DNA of 64,000 bases from Blastomonas sp. AAP53 (GCF_000331245.1 NZ_ANFZ01000009.1:1-64000); one strand, 5' to 3'; positions 50,412 to 60,017 are shown, counted from the first letter of the stretch. The notes: generated by a model from the letters alone, not told the origin. Made by a program: numbers and translations.

Positions 50412-52609
50412 CAGAATGCCTGTCCGATCGAGATGTAGATCGCGACGCGCGATTCACCCGGTCGCCGGGCGATGGGGGTCGCAACATCGAGCCGCATCGG
50501 GCCGAAGTTGGTATAGAAACGCCCGCCCACGCCCACGCCATAGCGCAGGTCGCTGAAGCCCGGGGTCGAGCTGGTCGAAACCTGTCCTGCATCGACGAAG
50601 CCGACGATGCCGTAGTTGCCGAAGCGATAGCGCACCTCTGCGGCTGCCTCGACCAGACTGCGCCCGCCGATCGGGCGGTTTTCGGGATCCTTGGGTCCCA
50701 GCTCCTGATAGCCAAAGCCGCGCACCGATCCGCCGCCACCGGCGTAATAGCGCCGCGAAGGCGCGATATCGGGACGGTCGGCACCGAAGATCGATCCCAC
50801 GCGCGCGCGTCCGGCGATGACGATGCTATCGCCGACCGGATAGTAGCCGGTGCCTTCCAGCAGGCCACGCCCGTAGAACAATGTCCCGCTGCCCAGCGAG
50901 GCCTCTGGCGACACCTGCGCCGACAGGCGGAAGCCGCGCGTCGGGTCCAGCAGATCGTTCGAGCGGTCCCAGGTGATCTGGCCGGGCAATGCTGCGACGT
51001 AATAGGTGCGGCGGTCGCGCTCGCCCAAAATGAAATTGAAATCCTGCTCGTTGGTGCCGAGAAGTTCAAAGCCGTAGCTGTAGGTCAGCCGCTTCTGCCA
51101 GATGGGGGTGCTGTAATAGGAAACGCGCCCTGCCAGTCTGCCGGTGAATGATTCATACGCGGCAAAGTCGCTGCGCAGCGCCGACAGGCTCAGTTCCACC
51201 GCACGGTCGCGCCGTCCGGCATTCGATCGGCGGAAGGTGGCGGATGCGCCCTGTTCCTGCGTGCCGGCAGTGACGCTCGCGATCAGCGCGCCTTCGGGCG
51301 GGAACAGGTTGCGATGGGTCCAGCTGCCCTGTGCGCGGATGCCTTGCCCGGTGCCATAGCCCGCATTGGCAGCGAGCGTGCGCGCCGGGCCAGCGGCCTG
51401 TTCGACCGCGAGGTTGGCATATTGGGTGCCGTCGGGAGCGGTGGTGTCCGATGGTTCGGGCTGCACCGCGACCAGCGAATAGAGCCCGGTGGCGACCAGC
51501 GCCTTGCGCAGGTCATCGACCAGGCGGCTGTCATAGAGGTCACCCTTGTCGAAGCGGGCGAGCCTGGCGATGTGATCGGCCTCGAACACCGTCGTGCCGC
51601 TGGTCAGGATGTCGCCAAAGCTGCTGCGCGCACCGGGCATGACGGGCAGGGTATAGTCGCCGCGCCGGGTTTCGGGATCGAGCAGGATATCGCGCTCGCC
51701 CACCCTGGCAAAGGGATAGCCGTATTGCGGCAGGGCGACGCTGATATTGGCCTCGGCGGCCAGAACCCGTTCGGCATCGATCGGTTCGCCCGTCGCGGGA
51801 ACGAAGTTGCGCGAAATCAGGTCTTCAGGTTCGACCGGAGGCGCATTGAAGGTGATCGATCCAAGCCGATAGCACGGCCCCGGCGAGGCGGTGAGCACGA
51901 CGACAATCGGACCCGTGCCGCTCTCGGGCATCTCGATCGCCCCGTTGACCGTCGCATCGAAAAAGCACTCGCCGATCAGCAGATCGGCCAGCAGCTGCTG
52001 GTCTTCCAGCATTCGCGCAGAAACCATCGCGCCGTTGCTGGCCTTGCCATCGCCATCGTCCAGCGCTGACAGTTCCTCGAACCGCGACCGGACCGATCCG
52101 GGGTCGGCAGGCGCTGGTTCGGCGTCAGCAGGGGCCTCCGCTTCGCTCAGTCCTTCGATCCGATAGCTGTATCGTATCGATTGCGAGGCGGCTTCATCGG
52201 CCTCGGTATAACGGCTGTCATCGAACGGCTCGACGTCGAAGCTGTTGATCGGCCCCAGGGGTGTTGCGATTTCCGGATCGTCGGCGAGCGGCGCGATCAA
52301 CGTCTCGTCTGCGTTTGTGGCGGTGGCGGTCCCCGGCTGCCGTCCGGCCTCGCGCTCCAATTGGGCTTGTTCCGCATCCCATTGCTCGACCGTGCCCAAA
52401 GGGGCTTCCGGGTCTATGGCCGGGATCGTGGCGTCGAATTCCTCATCGGTGATGATCGGATCGGCCTGTGCGTCATCAGAGCGCCCGCTGGCCGCTCCGT
52501 CTTCACGGCTTGCAGGGGCCTGGGGATCCATCTGCTGAGCTATTGCTGGCAGGTTGCTCGCCGAAGCCCATAGAACAACGCACCCCACCGAGCGCAAACG
52601 CAAAGACAT
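50411..52609 (-). CDS. tamA: Outer-membrane assembly protein TamA (Omp85 family)
   Basis: A 732-residue Omp85-family protein. A signal peptide (VGCVVLWASASNLPAIAQ) is followed by a long acidic, probably disordered stretch to about residue 160, then periplasmic POTRA-type domains and a 16-strand barrel. RYYAGGGGSVRGFGYQELGP is the Omp85 lid-lock motif region, and the protein ends in phenylalanine as barrel proteins do. The acidic insertion makes it longer than the E. coli protein. It leads the tamA-tamB unit. Confidence 0.92.
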   Translation of the reverse strand: MSLRLRSVGCVVLWASASNLPAIAQQMDPQAPASREDGAASGRSDDAQADPIITDEEFDATIPAIDPEAPLGTVEQWDAEQAQLEREAGRQPGTATATNADETLIAPLADDPEIATPLGPINSFDVEPFDDSRYTEADEAASQSIRYSYRIEGLSEAEAPADAEPAPADPGSVRSRFEELSALDDGDGKASNGAMVSARMLEDQQLLADLLIGECFFDATVNGAIEMPESGTGPIVVVLTASPGPCYRLGSITFNAPPVEPEDLISRNFVPATGEPIDAERVLAAEANISVALPQYGYPFARVGERDILLDPETRRGDYTLPVMPGARSSFGDILTSGTTVFEADHIARLARFDKGDLYDSRLVDDLRKALVATGLYSLVAVQPEPSDTTAPDGTQYANLAVEQAAGPARTLAANAGYGTGQGIRAQGSWTHRNLFPPEGALIASVTAGTQEQGASATFRRSNAGRRDRAVELSLSALRSDFAAYESFTGRLAGRVSYYSTPIWQKRLTYSYGFELLGTNEQDFNFILGERDRRTYYVAALPGQITWDRSNDLLDPTRGFRLSAQVSPEASLGSGTLFYGRGLLEGTGYYPVGDSIVIAGRARVGSIFGADRPDIAPSRRYYAGGGGSVRGFGYQELGPKDPENRPIGGRSLVEAAAEVRYRFGNYGIVGFVDAGQVSTSSTPGFSDLRYGVGVGGRFYTNFGPMRLDVATPIARRPGESRVAIYISIGQAF

Positions 52610-52773
52610 TCAAGAATCCTGAACTCGGCGCGACAAGCACATCGCACAACATTCTTCTGAATGGTTCAGGACGCCAAAAGGTCCACCTACATAGGTTAAA
52701 ATTTTTCCACAGGGTCGATTGCGCCCAATTCTTCGCGGTCGCCGCGCCGTGCGCTGCAGGCTGTGGCGCTTGA

Positions 52774-52799
52774 TGAAACGCGCGGTATCGCGTGTTTCA
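52774..52799 (-). terminator. Hairpin at the end of dabA
   Basis: TGAAACGCGC and GCGTGTTTCA form a 10-bp stem with one G-T pair that overlaps the dabA stop. There is no T tract after it, so it may act as a weak or Rho-dependent terminator or mRNA end stabiliser. Confidence 0.4.
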
Positions 52800-55220
52800 G
52801 GCGGCCAGATCGCGCTCGATCGCCACTTGGCCATCGCTGTCGACACGCTGCCAGTGCAGATTGCCGGCATAGCGCCAGGCAAACTGGCCCGCGTCGTCCA
52901 GCGCCATCAGGTGAAGCCAGCGGTTATCGAACAGCGCACGCACTCCCGGGTGCCTTTCAAGGATTGCGGTCATGGCCTCCACCGGAGCCTCGATGCACAC
53001 GGTCAGCCGCAGCGGCTCGTGCACCAGCTCGCTGCCGTCATGCACCGACTGGTGCGGTAGGCCGGCCCGCATGGTGCCGCCATAGCCTTCCACGACGCCG
53101 ATGCCGCCGATGACATTGTGGATCAGCTTGTTGCCGCCGCCGAACACTGCAGGCGCGACCGCCGACCCGTAATATTGCAGGCTGATCCAGCTGGCGACCA
53201 CGACGGGTGCAGTCATGATCAGCTCCAGAACGCCGAAGTCCTGGTCCTGCCGCCAATCATAATCGTGCAGGAAGGCACGCCCTTGCAGGCTGTTGCCACG
53301 GGTGCGCGCGCGTGGTGCGGCGATGAAGGCCTTGCATCCTGCCAGCGCCCATTCTGGACGAATTTCCGCCCAATCGCGGCTGCGACGGGTCACTCTTGCG
53401 GCAGACGCGGCACGCGGCAGGCGCAACGCGCGTTCGCCCCGGGCCACCAGCCCGGCGCTCGCCAGCCATGCGCGCGCGCGGACCAGATCGGCAGCATGGG
53501 CTGGCGAGGGGTGATCGCCCTCGTAGATCAACACAGCGTCGGTGGTGGTATCGTGCAATGCGGCCAGGAACAGTGTTCCGTCAGGCACCACGATACCCGC
53601 CGCGCCGAGCCCGACGCGCACCGCCGGATCGTTGAGCAGGCTGGCGAGCAACCGGGCGTTGACCTCGCCCGAATATCCACCGCAAGCCCCGCAGTGCAGG
53701 CCGCTGGCATGCGGATTGTTGACGACATTGGCACCATGGCCGACCAGCAGCACCAGCGGGGCAAAATCGCGCGTCAGCGACATCGCGCGCAATATCGAGA
53801 TCGCCGCAGCGATGCGGTCTTCCAGGCTCAGCGCGGGATGGGGGCGCGGCATCGGATCATGCGGCAACTGCTTGCGTTTGAGGCCCAGCCCGTCGCGCAG
53901 CAGCTTGCCGAAATAGACCGGGCCTGCCGCCTCGACAAAGGCGAAGGACGATACCGCTGCGAGCTTGAACCGTCCCCACGCCCGCCGCGCGCGTGACAGA
54001 TAGCGTGCGGCGCGGTCTTGCGCTTCGTGCTCGGGACCACCCGAACAGCTGGTGAGCCGAGCGTTCAGCAATACCGGCAGGCGGTGTTCCGCGACATCCG
54101 ACGCAAAGCGCCGGTGCGATGCGCCAAGCCCGAAGAATCCGGCAAATCCAAGGGTGCGGATGCCCGGATCGATCGCCTCGAGCGAGCGGCGGAACACCTC
54201 CGAGCGCACGTCGATGCAGAACGCCGCCTGCAACAGCGCAGGCGAAGTATCGCCAGCCAAGCTGCTCGCTGCCAGCGTCTGCCCGATATCGCGCTGGCCC
54301 GCGCGTTCCGCCGCTTCCTGCAGGATGGCGTCAATGATCTGATCTGCGTCTGGCTCGACCGGGGCGGCATGCGCTGCCACCACATGTGTCCAAGCGTCGA
54401 TGATGCTGTCGCGATGCTGGGTGAACAGCGCCTCTTCCCACATCAGCCGGATGCACAAAAAATCAGTAAGCGCGCTGTCATGCTCACCCGCCAGCTCGGC
54501 CTGCCACAGCCGGAAGCGTGCAAACTGAGCCCAGCCGCCGAGGCTGGTCAGCAGCGCGTGGAAATAGGTGGGCATTGCATTGGCGGGAAGCGTCAGCCGA
54601 CTGGCGCTCGCAGCCATGGCATCGCGGGGGCTGTCGGGGGCATCGGCGACAAAGGCGGCAAAACCCTTCAGGCCGACGATTTCCGGCGTCAGGTCATGCG
54701 TCGCCACCGCTTGCCAGGCGCGCCACGCGCATTTGCCGCGCGGCGCGGCCCACAAAGCCTGACCCTCGTCGCTCCATGCGCCCGCCCAGCTGCCAAAGCG
54801 TTCGGCGATGACCGCAGGCCAATCGATTCCCGAGACGCGGGCGGCCAGATCGGCGATCGTCGGCAGCGGATCGGCACGCACATGCGGGCGCTGTGCAGCC
54901 AGCCTCAGCTCTGCGACCGAAGCGGGGCGCGGGGTCGCGGTGCTGGCCGCCAGCGCGGCTGCCAGATCGGCATCGCTGATCGCGCCGCTGGCGATCCGTT
55001 CTCGATACCAGCTGCGCGGCATCGTCACCGCAGCGTCGCTGACCCGGGCGAGCAGCGCACCTGTCGCCGCCAGATCCAGCTCGGCTTGCCCGAGATAGGG
55101 ATTGACCGCCACGCTCGATGCCAGCGGCCAGGCAGGCGGGATGGCACGTGCGGCAGCATCGGCCAGCGCGGCGATATCCGGCCCTGCCGGGGTGGGCTCG
55201 ATCAGGTGTGTGTGTGTCAC
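52797..55220 (-). CDS. dabA: Dissolved inorganic carbon pump subunit DabA (DUF2309)
   Basis: An 807-residue DabA (formerly DUF2309/YbcC). DabA is a carbonic-anhydrase-like zinc protein that with the proton-channel subunit DabB hydrates CO2 vectorially and traps bicarbonate in the cell. The zinc ligands known from Halothiobacillus (C, D, H, C) correspond to C335 and D337 (FCIDVRSE), H495 (VGHG) and C510 (HCGACGG); the 15-residue H-to-C spacing is identical. The start is GTG with GAGGAGA upstream, 30 bases after dabB. For a heterotroph it would feed bicarbonate to anaplerotic and biosynthetic carboxylases at low CO2. Confidence 0.93.
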   Translation of the reverse strand: MTHTHLIEPTPAGPDIAALADAAARAIPPAWPLASSVAVNPYLGQAELDLAATGALLARVSDAAVTMPRSWYRERIASGAISDADLAAALAASTATPRPASVAELRLAAQRPHVRADPLPTIADLAARVSGIDWPAVIAERFGSWAGAWSDEGQALWAAPRGKCAWRAWQAVATHDLTPEIVGLKGFAAFVADAPDSPRDAMAASASRLTLPANAMPTYFHALLTSLGGWAQFARFRLWQAELAGEHDSALTDFLCIRLMWEEALFTQHRDSIIDAWTHVVAAHAAPVEPDADQIIDAILQEAAERAGQRDIGQTLAASSLAGDTSPALLQAAFCIDVRSEVFRRSLEAIDPGIRTLGFAGFFGLGASHRRFASDVAEHRLPVLLNARLTSCSGGPEHEAQDRAARYLSRARRAWGRFKLAAVSSFAFVEAAGPVYFGKLLRDGLGLKRKQLPHDPMPRPHPALSLEDRIAAAISILRAMSLTRDFAPLVLLVGHGANVVNNPHASGLHCGACGGYSGEVNARLLASLLNDPAVRVGLGAAGIVVPDGTLFLAALHDTTTDAVLIYEGDHPSPAHAADLVRARAWLASAGLVARGERALRLPRAASAARVTRRSRDWAEIRPEWALAGCKAFIAAPRARTRGNSLQGRAFLHDYDWRQDQDFGVLELIMTAPVVVASWISLQYYGSAVAPAVFGGGNKLIHNVIGGIGVVEGYGGTMRAGLPHQSVHDGSELVHEPLRLTVCIEAPVEAMTAILERHPGVRALFDNRWLHLMALDDAGQFAWRYAGNLHWQRVDSDGQVAIERDLAA

Positions 55221-55250
55221 GGCAATCTCCTCATGGGTCGGCAGGGGGGG

Positions 55251-56816
55251 TCACAGCGTGCGCCGCAGCGCCCAGCCGCTCAGCAGCCGGTCGAACAGCG
55301 CGTTGGCATACAGGCCGTTGGACAGGTGGACCCGCAGGCCCGCCGCAGCCGGGTGATAGGCCCACAGCGGGAACATCGACTGGGCAAAGGCAACCAGGCC
55401 AAAGCTTACCACCGCCAGAACGATCAGCACCCATTCCAGCGGGCCGGGGGCAGGGGCGGCGGGCAGGGTCCCCAACATCAACCGATCGGCCAGAATATGC
55501 AGCATGAAATAGCCCAGCGACGCGACCAGCGAATATGCGACCATGCGGCGCATCAGCGCGACCGGGGCCGCGCCTGCCAGCCCTTGCGCCAGCAGATAGG
55601 CGACGCCGAAGATCAGGATGGCTCCCAGCGCGTTCGATTGGGGCGACTTTTCCTGAAAGTCGAACGCCCAGCCCATCGCGACATAGATGGCAATGGCAGC
55701 GATAAAGGCGCTGGTCACCGCCGCCGTACCGGGAATGGCGACCGGTCCCGGCCGCCGCAACGCCGCGATCCGCTCGACCGCGCCGCCCGAAGCGAGGAAG
55801 CTGTGCGCCTTGTACAGCGAGTGGGCAATGATGTGCAGCATGGCCAGCGGGAACAGCGCCAGGCCGCATTGCATGATCATGAAGCCCATCTGCGCGACGG
55901 TGGACCAGGCCAGCGAAGTCTTGACCGCCGGCTGGGTGAGCATCACCAGCCCGCCGAACACGGCGGTAAACCCGCCCACCATCACCAGCCCCGCCATCAC
56001 CGAAGGCGACAGCAGCAGGACATCGGCAAAGCGGATCAGCAGGAAGCCGCCGGCATTGATGACCCCGGCATGGAGCAGGGCGGAGACCGGCGTCGGCGCT
56101 TCCATCACCTCGGTCAGCCAGCCATGCAGCGGGAATTGCGCTGATTTGAGGGCGGCAGCGATCGCCAGGCCGAACACCGCCAGGGTCACCCTGGCATCAC
56201 CTTCGCCGGATCGCGCGGCATCGAGGATGCTGCCGATGTCCCCGGTGCGATACAGGGTCGCCAGCAGCACGGCAGCGCCAATCAGCGCGCCATCGGCGAC
56301 CCGCGCGGTCAGGAATTTCTTGCGGGCGGCGCGCCGGGCAGCGGCGCGGTGCGGATAGAACAGCAGCAGGCGGTGCAGGCACAGGCTGGTGGCGACCCAC
56401 GCCAGCACCAGCTGCACCAGATTGCCCGAAAGCGCGAACAGCAGAACGCTTGCCAGCGTGAACGCGAGCCAGGCCTGGAAAAAGGCGCGGCGCGGCTCTT
56501 CGGCCATATAGGTGCGGGCAAAGCGCAGCACGATCCAGCCGATAAAGGCCACCAGCACCATGATCGGCAGGCTGACCGCATCAAGCCGGACGGAAAGCCC
56601 TGCGGTCTGCCAGACCAGAAGATCGGTGGTGACCGGCCCGACCTGCACGATGCGGACGATTGCTGCTACGCCCAGCGCCAGGCAGGCGAGGGCGCCGGCT
56701 TCCAGTGCCATTCCGGTCAAGCGCGCATGACGGTCTCCAGCAAGCAGCGCCACCAGACCCAGGCCGGCAAAGGTGGTGATCGCCAGAGCGAGGCAAATCG
56801 CGATGTCCATTGTCAT
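55251..56816 (-). CDS. dabB: Dissolved inorganic carbon pump membrane subunit DabB
   Basis: A 521-residue membrane protein of the NuoL/Mrp antiporter family with roughly 13-14 hydrophobic segments. The proton-antiporter core is clear: GWLTEVMEAPTPVSALLHAGVINAGGFLLIRFADV and LAWSTVAQMGFMIMQCGLALFPLAMLHIIAHSLYKAHSFL. No other complex I or Mrp genes are nearby, and dabA follows, so this is the DabB energy-coupling subunit. I chose the ATG at 56816 with GGAG upstream; a second ATG lies two codons later. Confidence 0.9.
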   Translation of the reverse strand: MTMDIAICLALAITTFAGLGLVALLAGDRHARLTGMALEAGALACLALGVAAIVRIVQVGPVTTDLLVWQTAGLSVRLDAVSLPIMVLVAFIGWIVLRFARTYMAEEPRRAFFQAWLAFTLASVLLFALSGNLVQLVLAWVATSLCLHRLLLFYPHRAAARRAARKKFLTARVADGALIGAAVLLATLYRTGDIGSILDAARSGEGDARVTLAVFGLAIAAALKSAQFPLHGWLTEVMEAPTPVSALLHAGVINAGGFLLIRFADVLLLSPSVMAGLVMVGGFTAVFGGLVMLTQPAVKTSLAWSTVAQMGFMIMQCGLALFPLAMLHIIAHSLYKAHSFLASGGAVERIAALRRPGPVAIPGTAAVTSAFIAAIAIYVAMGWAFDFQEKSPQSNALGAILIFGVAYLLAQGLAGAAPVALMRRMVAYSLVASLGYFMLHILADRLMLGTLPAAPAPGPLEWVLIVLAVVSFGLVAFAQSMFPLWAYHPAAAGLRVHLSNGLYANALFDRLLSGWALRRTL

Positions 56817-56882
56817 TTCCGTCTCCGTGCCGCCCCGTCGGAGGCGAAGCGATCGGCTGCGGATACCGCCAGGCACTCGCTT

Positions 56883-56895
56883 CGGAAAATTCAAT
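56883..56895 (-). promoter_or_regulatory. ATTGAATTTTCCG motif upstream of dabB
   Basis: On the minus strand ATTGAATTTTCCG lies 66 bases before dabB. Almost the same motif, ATTGAATTTCCG, lies 59 bases before the divergent degenerate-dehydrogenase gene, in the same orientation relative to each gene. It is a candidate site for the LysR regulator. Confidence 0.5.
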
Positions 56896-56925
56896 GAAAC
56901 TAAGATAAGGTTCTCTAAAACAGAA

Positions 56926-57807
56926 CTAGCCGATTTTGGCGATCTCCAGCAGCTGGTCGACGAGGGGATGCGGAAAGCGCCGCGACTGGGTCATCGCGTA
57001 GAAGGATTCGGTCAGGCCGGGGATCACCATGATCTCGTGCAGCAGTCCCGCATTCAGTTCGTCGCGGACCACGATCGGCGGCACCACACCGATGCCGGTG
57101 CCGGCGCGCAGCAACAGGCGCAGCATCGCCATGTCGTCGGCCTCCGCCACGATGTTGGGCAATATCCCCAGCCGATCGACCATCAGGTCGAAATCTGCAC
57201 GCACGCCGCTATCCTTGGCCGGGACCACCAGCCGCATGGTCAGTAACATGTCGCGCAGTGCCATCCGCGTGACATCGACACGCTGCGGCCCGATCAGGCT
57301 CACCGGCGCCTGATCGACAAGGTGCGCAACCCAGTTCGTGGCACTGTCGCGAAAGGGCAGGCGGTTGGTCAGCAACACGTCCAGCTCGTGCGCCTCCAGT
57401 GCCTTGACCAGGTCGCGTGGCGAGCCGGAGCGGATGACCAGATGGACATCGTCGCGACCGACCATGGGGGCCAGAAAACGCATCTGAAAGTTGCGGGACA
57501 GCGTGGAAAGCGCGCCGACGCGCAGGTGCCGCCGGTTTGCACCACTGCCGCCGGCAAAGGTCGCCATCATCTCGTTGGCGGTCTCGAACATGCTATCGGC
57601 ATAATTGAGCGCCACCCGGCCGGCCTCTGTCAGTTCCAGCCTGCGTCCTCGCCGCTCAAACAGCTGATGGCCCATGCTTTCTTCCAGCAGGCGGATCTGG
57701 GTCGAGAGCGCAGATTGCGAGACATTGAGCCTGCGCGCCGCGTTGGTCAGGTTGCCATCATGCGCCACGGCATGGAAGTAGCGAAGGTGCTTGAAGTTGA
57801 GGTGCAT
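56926..57807 (-). CDS. LysR-family regulator (probably of dabBA)
   Basis: A 293-residue LysR regulator: MHLNFKHLRYFHAVAHDGNL opens the helix-turn-helix, ARRLNVSQSALSTQIRLLEESMGHQLFERRGRRLELTEAG completes it, and the sensor domain follows. The start is best placed at the ATG at 57807; two earlier in-frame ATGs lack ribosome sites. It lies 109 bases upstream of dabB in the same direction, unusual for LysR genes, and is divergent from the degenerate-dehydrogenase gene. LysR proteins next to dab genes in autotrophs respond to carbon status; the same is inferred here. Confidence 0.87.
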   Translation of the reverse strand: MHLNFKHLRYFHAVAHDGNLTNAARRLNVSQSALSTQIRLLEESMGHQLFERRGRRLELTEAGRVALNYADSMFETANEMMATFAGGSGANRRHLRVGALSTLSRNFQMRFLAPMVGRDDVHLVIRSGSPRDLVKALEAHELDVLLTNRLPFRDSATNWVAHLVDQAPVSLIGPQRVDVTRMALRDMLLTMRLVVPAKDSGVRADFDLMVDRLGILPNIVAEADDMAMLRLLLRAGTGIGVVPPIVVRDELNAGLLHEIMVIPGLTESFYAMTQSRRFPHPLVDQLLEIAKIG

Positions 57808-57826
57808 CGATGCGGTTGCCTCACGC

Positions 57827-57870
57827 AATTCATAAAATACGAACGATATGTCCATTTTATTGAATTTCCG
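57827..57870. promoter_or_regulatory. AT-rich dyad in the lysR divergent promoter
   Basis: AATTCATAAAAT (57827-57838) and ATTTTATTGAATT (57854-57866) form an imperfect inverted repeat, strikingly AT-rich for this genome, and run into the motif ATTGAATTTCCG (57859-57870) shared with the dabB upstream region. It fits a LysR-type autoregulatory site. Confidence 0.55.
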
Positions 57871-57929
57871 CGAAATCCGCAATCCGTTTAGGCGATCCCT
57901 GGTCAACGCCCGATACGAGGTTCACCAAC

Positions 57930-59123
57930 ATGGAAGCACGCCCCGAACAGCCTGATCTCCCCACCCATTCCCCTCAGGCTGAACATGGCGGCACCCCTGA
58001 CCGGATGTCCGCAGGTCCATCCGGTCAGGGGTCATCTGGCCGTCATCGCCCCGCGCTTTCGATTGTCGCCGGTCCCAAGCTGACGCTCGGCCAGACAAGC
58101 AGGCCAATGCCTGAAGACTGGCAACAGGCGCTGGGCCAGATTGCCGGTTGGTTGGATATGGACATCCAGATGACACCCGTCCGGCCAGCCGGCGATCTGC
58201 GGCGCGCAACTGCATGGGCCACATCGATTGCGCCCGCGCCTTGCGTCTTTGCGCCATGGCAGACAGCCTCGCCGGTGGGGCTTCAGGGCAATGCCAGGAC
58301 AGCGCTGCCGAACGCTCATTGGGTGGCGAGCTATCTGTGCGATCACGGCGCCGACAAACCCTTGAAAGGTCGCAGGCTGGACGTGATGCTGATGTCGCCG
58401 TTGCCAGCGGTCTGCATCAGGGATGATGCGTGCGACGCGCCCATGCCGCGCCCCGTCGTCATGCAGGCGATGCTGCAGGCGGCGCAGCGTGAAGGTCGCC
58501 GGCGTGTCGCCATCGTGGTCGATTCGCAGCGCCGCAATCCGATGGTGCGCCGACTGCTGCTGACTGGGCGCGCAGCGTCACGCGACGAGCAGGAAATCGA
58601 GGTTCTCTCCATCGAGGAGGCCTTGTGCCATCTGGTGCGGCACGCCGGACGCTGGGATGCCATCATGGTCATGCCCGATCTGCGCAGCCTGATCTTTGCC
58701 ATGCTGGCAGAGACCACCGGCATCTGGAGCCCCTGGCCGATGCTGTGGCATCAGCGGGGACTGCGCAGCATCGCCAGCGAAGTGCTAGACGATAGCGATG
58801 CAGTTCTGCCGCTCAACGCGCCGCTGCTGGTCCAGGCCCTGGCGCTGGCGGCCGCAGATGCGGGGCTGGGCCGTGTCGCGCAGCGTCTGCTGCAGGGCGC
58901 TGCGCGTGTCTGGGATCGCGGTATCGTCACCCAGGGCAGGGGGTCGCCCGCACCTTATGTCACCTGCGTGAGCGATGACGAGTTTATCATGCAGCTATGC
59001 CGGGACAGGCAGGGGATGCCACGCAATCCCATGGAGTGGCGCGCAATTGCCACAGCCCAGCCCGCCGTTCGGCGCAGCGCCCGCCCGGGCCTGCGCGTCG
59101 TTTCCCTCGATGCAGGCCAATAG
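57930..59123 (+). CDS. Uncharacterised protein like a degenerate isocitrate/isopropylmalate dehydrogenase
   Basis: A 397-residue protein I cannot name. Its layout recalls isocitrate/isopropylmalate dehydrogenases: TASPVGLQGNARTALPNAHW with SYLCDHGADKPLKG (112-146) resembles the substrate-loop region, RRVAIVVDSQRRNPMVRRLL the segment that normally holds the catalytic lysine, WDAIMVMPDLRSLIFAMLAETTG (242-264) the metal-site segment NLxGDxxSD, and DRGIVTQGRG the nucleotide end. The catalytic lysine and metal aspartates are absent, so it should not be an active dehydrogenase. The first 40 residues are low-complexity and contain a large RNA hairpin in the gene. It may be a sensor or partner in the dab system. 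Fold assignment is tentative. Confidence 0.6.
   Translation: MEARPEQPDLPTHSPQAEHGGTPDRMSAGPSGQGSSGRHRPALSIVAGPKLTLGQTSRPMPEDWQQALGQIAGWLDMDIQMTPVRPAGDLRRATAWATSIAPAPCVFAPWQTASPVGLQGNARTALPNAHWVASYLCDHGADKPLKGRRLDVMLMSPLPAVCIRDDACDAPMPRPVVMQAMLQAAQREGRRRVAIVVDSQRRNPMVRRLLLTGRAASRDEQEIEVLSIEEALCHLVRHAGRWDAIMVMPDLRSLIFAMLAETTGIWSPWPMLWHQRGLRSIASEVLDDSDAVLPLNAPLLVQALALAAADAGLGRVAQRLLQGAARVWDRGIVTQGRGSPAPYVTCVSDDEFIMQLCRDRQGMPRNPMEWRAIATAQPAVRRSARPGLRVVSLDAGQ
57993..58032 (+). repeat. Perfect 15-bp inverted repeat in the 5' coding region
   Basis: ACCCCTGACCGGATG (57993-58007) and CATCCGGTCAGGGGT (58018-58032) with a 10-base loop form a very stable hairpin about 65 bases into the degenerate-dehydrogenase gene. 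Such a hairpin could block translation, or the real start may lie downstream (for example the ATG at 58107), leaving it in a leader. Confidence 0.75.
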
Positions 59124-59126
59124 CCC

Positions 59127-59528
59127 ATGCCAAGCCGCACGATTGTCGCCAACGAACTTGCCACTGTGCTGCGTCAGATTTCGCATCCAGACCGCATCCG
59201 GTTGATCCAGAAGCTCCGCGTCGGTGACCAGACCGTCAACGAAATGGCCGCAGCGCTCGATATCACCCCCACACGCCTGTCCCAGCATCTGGCGGTGCTG
59301 CGGGCGATGGGACTGGTGGATATCAGGTCGATTGGCCAGAGTCGGTTCTATCGGCTGACTCAGCCGCAACTGGCGTTGTGGCTCATCGATGGCATCGATT
59401 TCATCGCGCACCGCATCGGCCGGGTCAGCCAGAGCGATGTCGAGCATGCCAAGCAGCTGTGGGAGGCCGATTGCGCAGACCCTGTCAGCCCGACCGAGCA
59501 CGACGGCGTCGCTTCCATCGCAGTATGA
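59127..59528 (+). CDS. ArsR/SmtB-type HTH regulator
   Basis: A 133-residue winged-helix regulator of the ArsR type: RQISHPDRIRLIQKLRVGDQTVNEMAAALDITPTRLSQHLAVLRAMGLVDIRSIGQSRFYRL covers the helix-turn-helix and wing. I see no clustered metal-binding cysteines (the only cysteine is near the C-terminus), so it is probably not a metal sensor. The ATG lies three bases after the stop of the degenerate-dehydrogenase gene, so the two form a unit. Targets are unknown. Confidence 0.85.
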   Translation: MPSRTIVANELATVLRQISHPDRIRLIQKLRVGDQTVNEMAAALDITPTRLSQHLAVLRAMGLVDIRSIGQSRFYRLTQPQLALWLIDGIDFIAHRIGRVSQSDVEHAKQLWEADCADPVSPTEHDGVASIAV

Positions 59529-60017
59529 TGCAAATCCATCGCCGTTCTTGCGGCACGTGAGCCATGGCGCCCACAATCAGCGCGGCGAGCGCTGACCCAC
59601 CCTGACAGGAGCGTTCAGCTGTCCGGGTGGGCTGCACCGCGCCTTGGAATCGCCCATCGTCTTCAGCATCCGTCGCCATGGCGCGACATCGGCCTTGACC
59701 ATGCAGCGCCTGATCGGCCGCACTGGCGCTACGGCGCGAATGCCGCCATCGCCGGCGCTCCCCAACACGCGAAAAAACACGGCAGCCCGTGTGCGATTTT
59801 ACCAAATTGTTCTGCAATCCGGTGTGTCCGCATGTCAGGAGCGGTGCTTGTCACCCGTCGAGTTCGAACAGCAGCAGGTCTCTGCCTCGAAAGCGTCTGG
59901 GAATTCAGCGGCTGTTCGGTCTTCCAACTCTGCAGCGCGACCGTTACCGTGGCCCATGGCATCCTGATTTCAGCGCGCCGAGAAAATGTGTTTCGAACCT
60001 TAGAAGAAAGCCATCGC
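59529..60017. other. 489-bp intergenic region
   Basis: No convincing gene. It contains one strong hairpin (59596-59631), and presumably the promoter of the histidine kinase gene, which I could not locate with confidence. Short open frames on both strands have no recognisable domains or ribosome sites. Confidence 0.6.
59596..59631 (+). repeat. Strong hairpin after the ArsR gene
   Basis: CCCACCCTGACAG (59596-59608) pairs with CTGTCCGGGTGGG (59619-59631) with one mismatch and a 10-base loop. No T tract follows, so it could be a factor-dependent terminator of the ArsR unit or a dispersed palindrome. Confidence 0.5.

Noticed and set aside
55203-55220. Short AC dinucleotide repeat at the start of dabA as a phase-variation switch
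   Set aside because: Only about five units long, in a gene without any sign of variable expression.
54018-56144. A 708-codon open frame opposite dabA and dabB
   Set aside because: Same reason: antisense shadow over two well-supported genes.
59644-59967. A 107-codon open frame in the gap before the histidine kinase
   Set aside because: No ribosome site, no domain, and biased composition; more likely chance.
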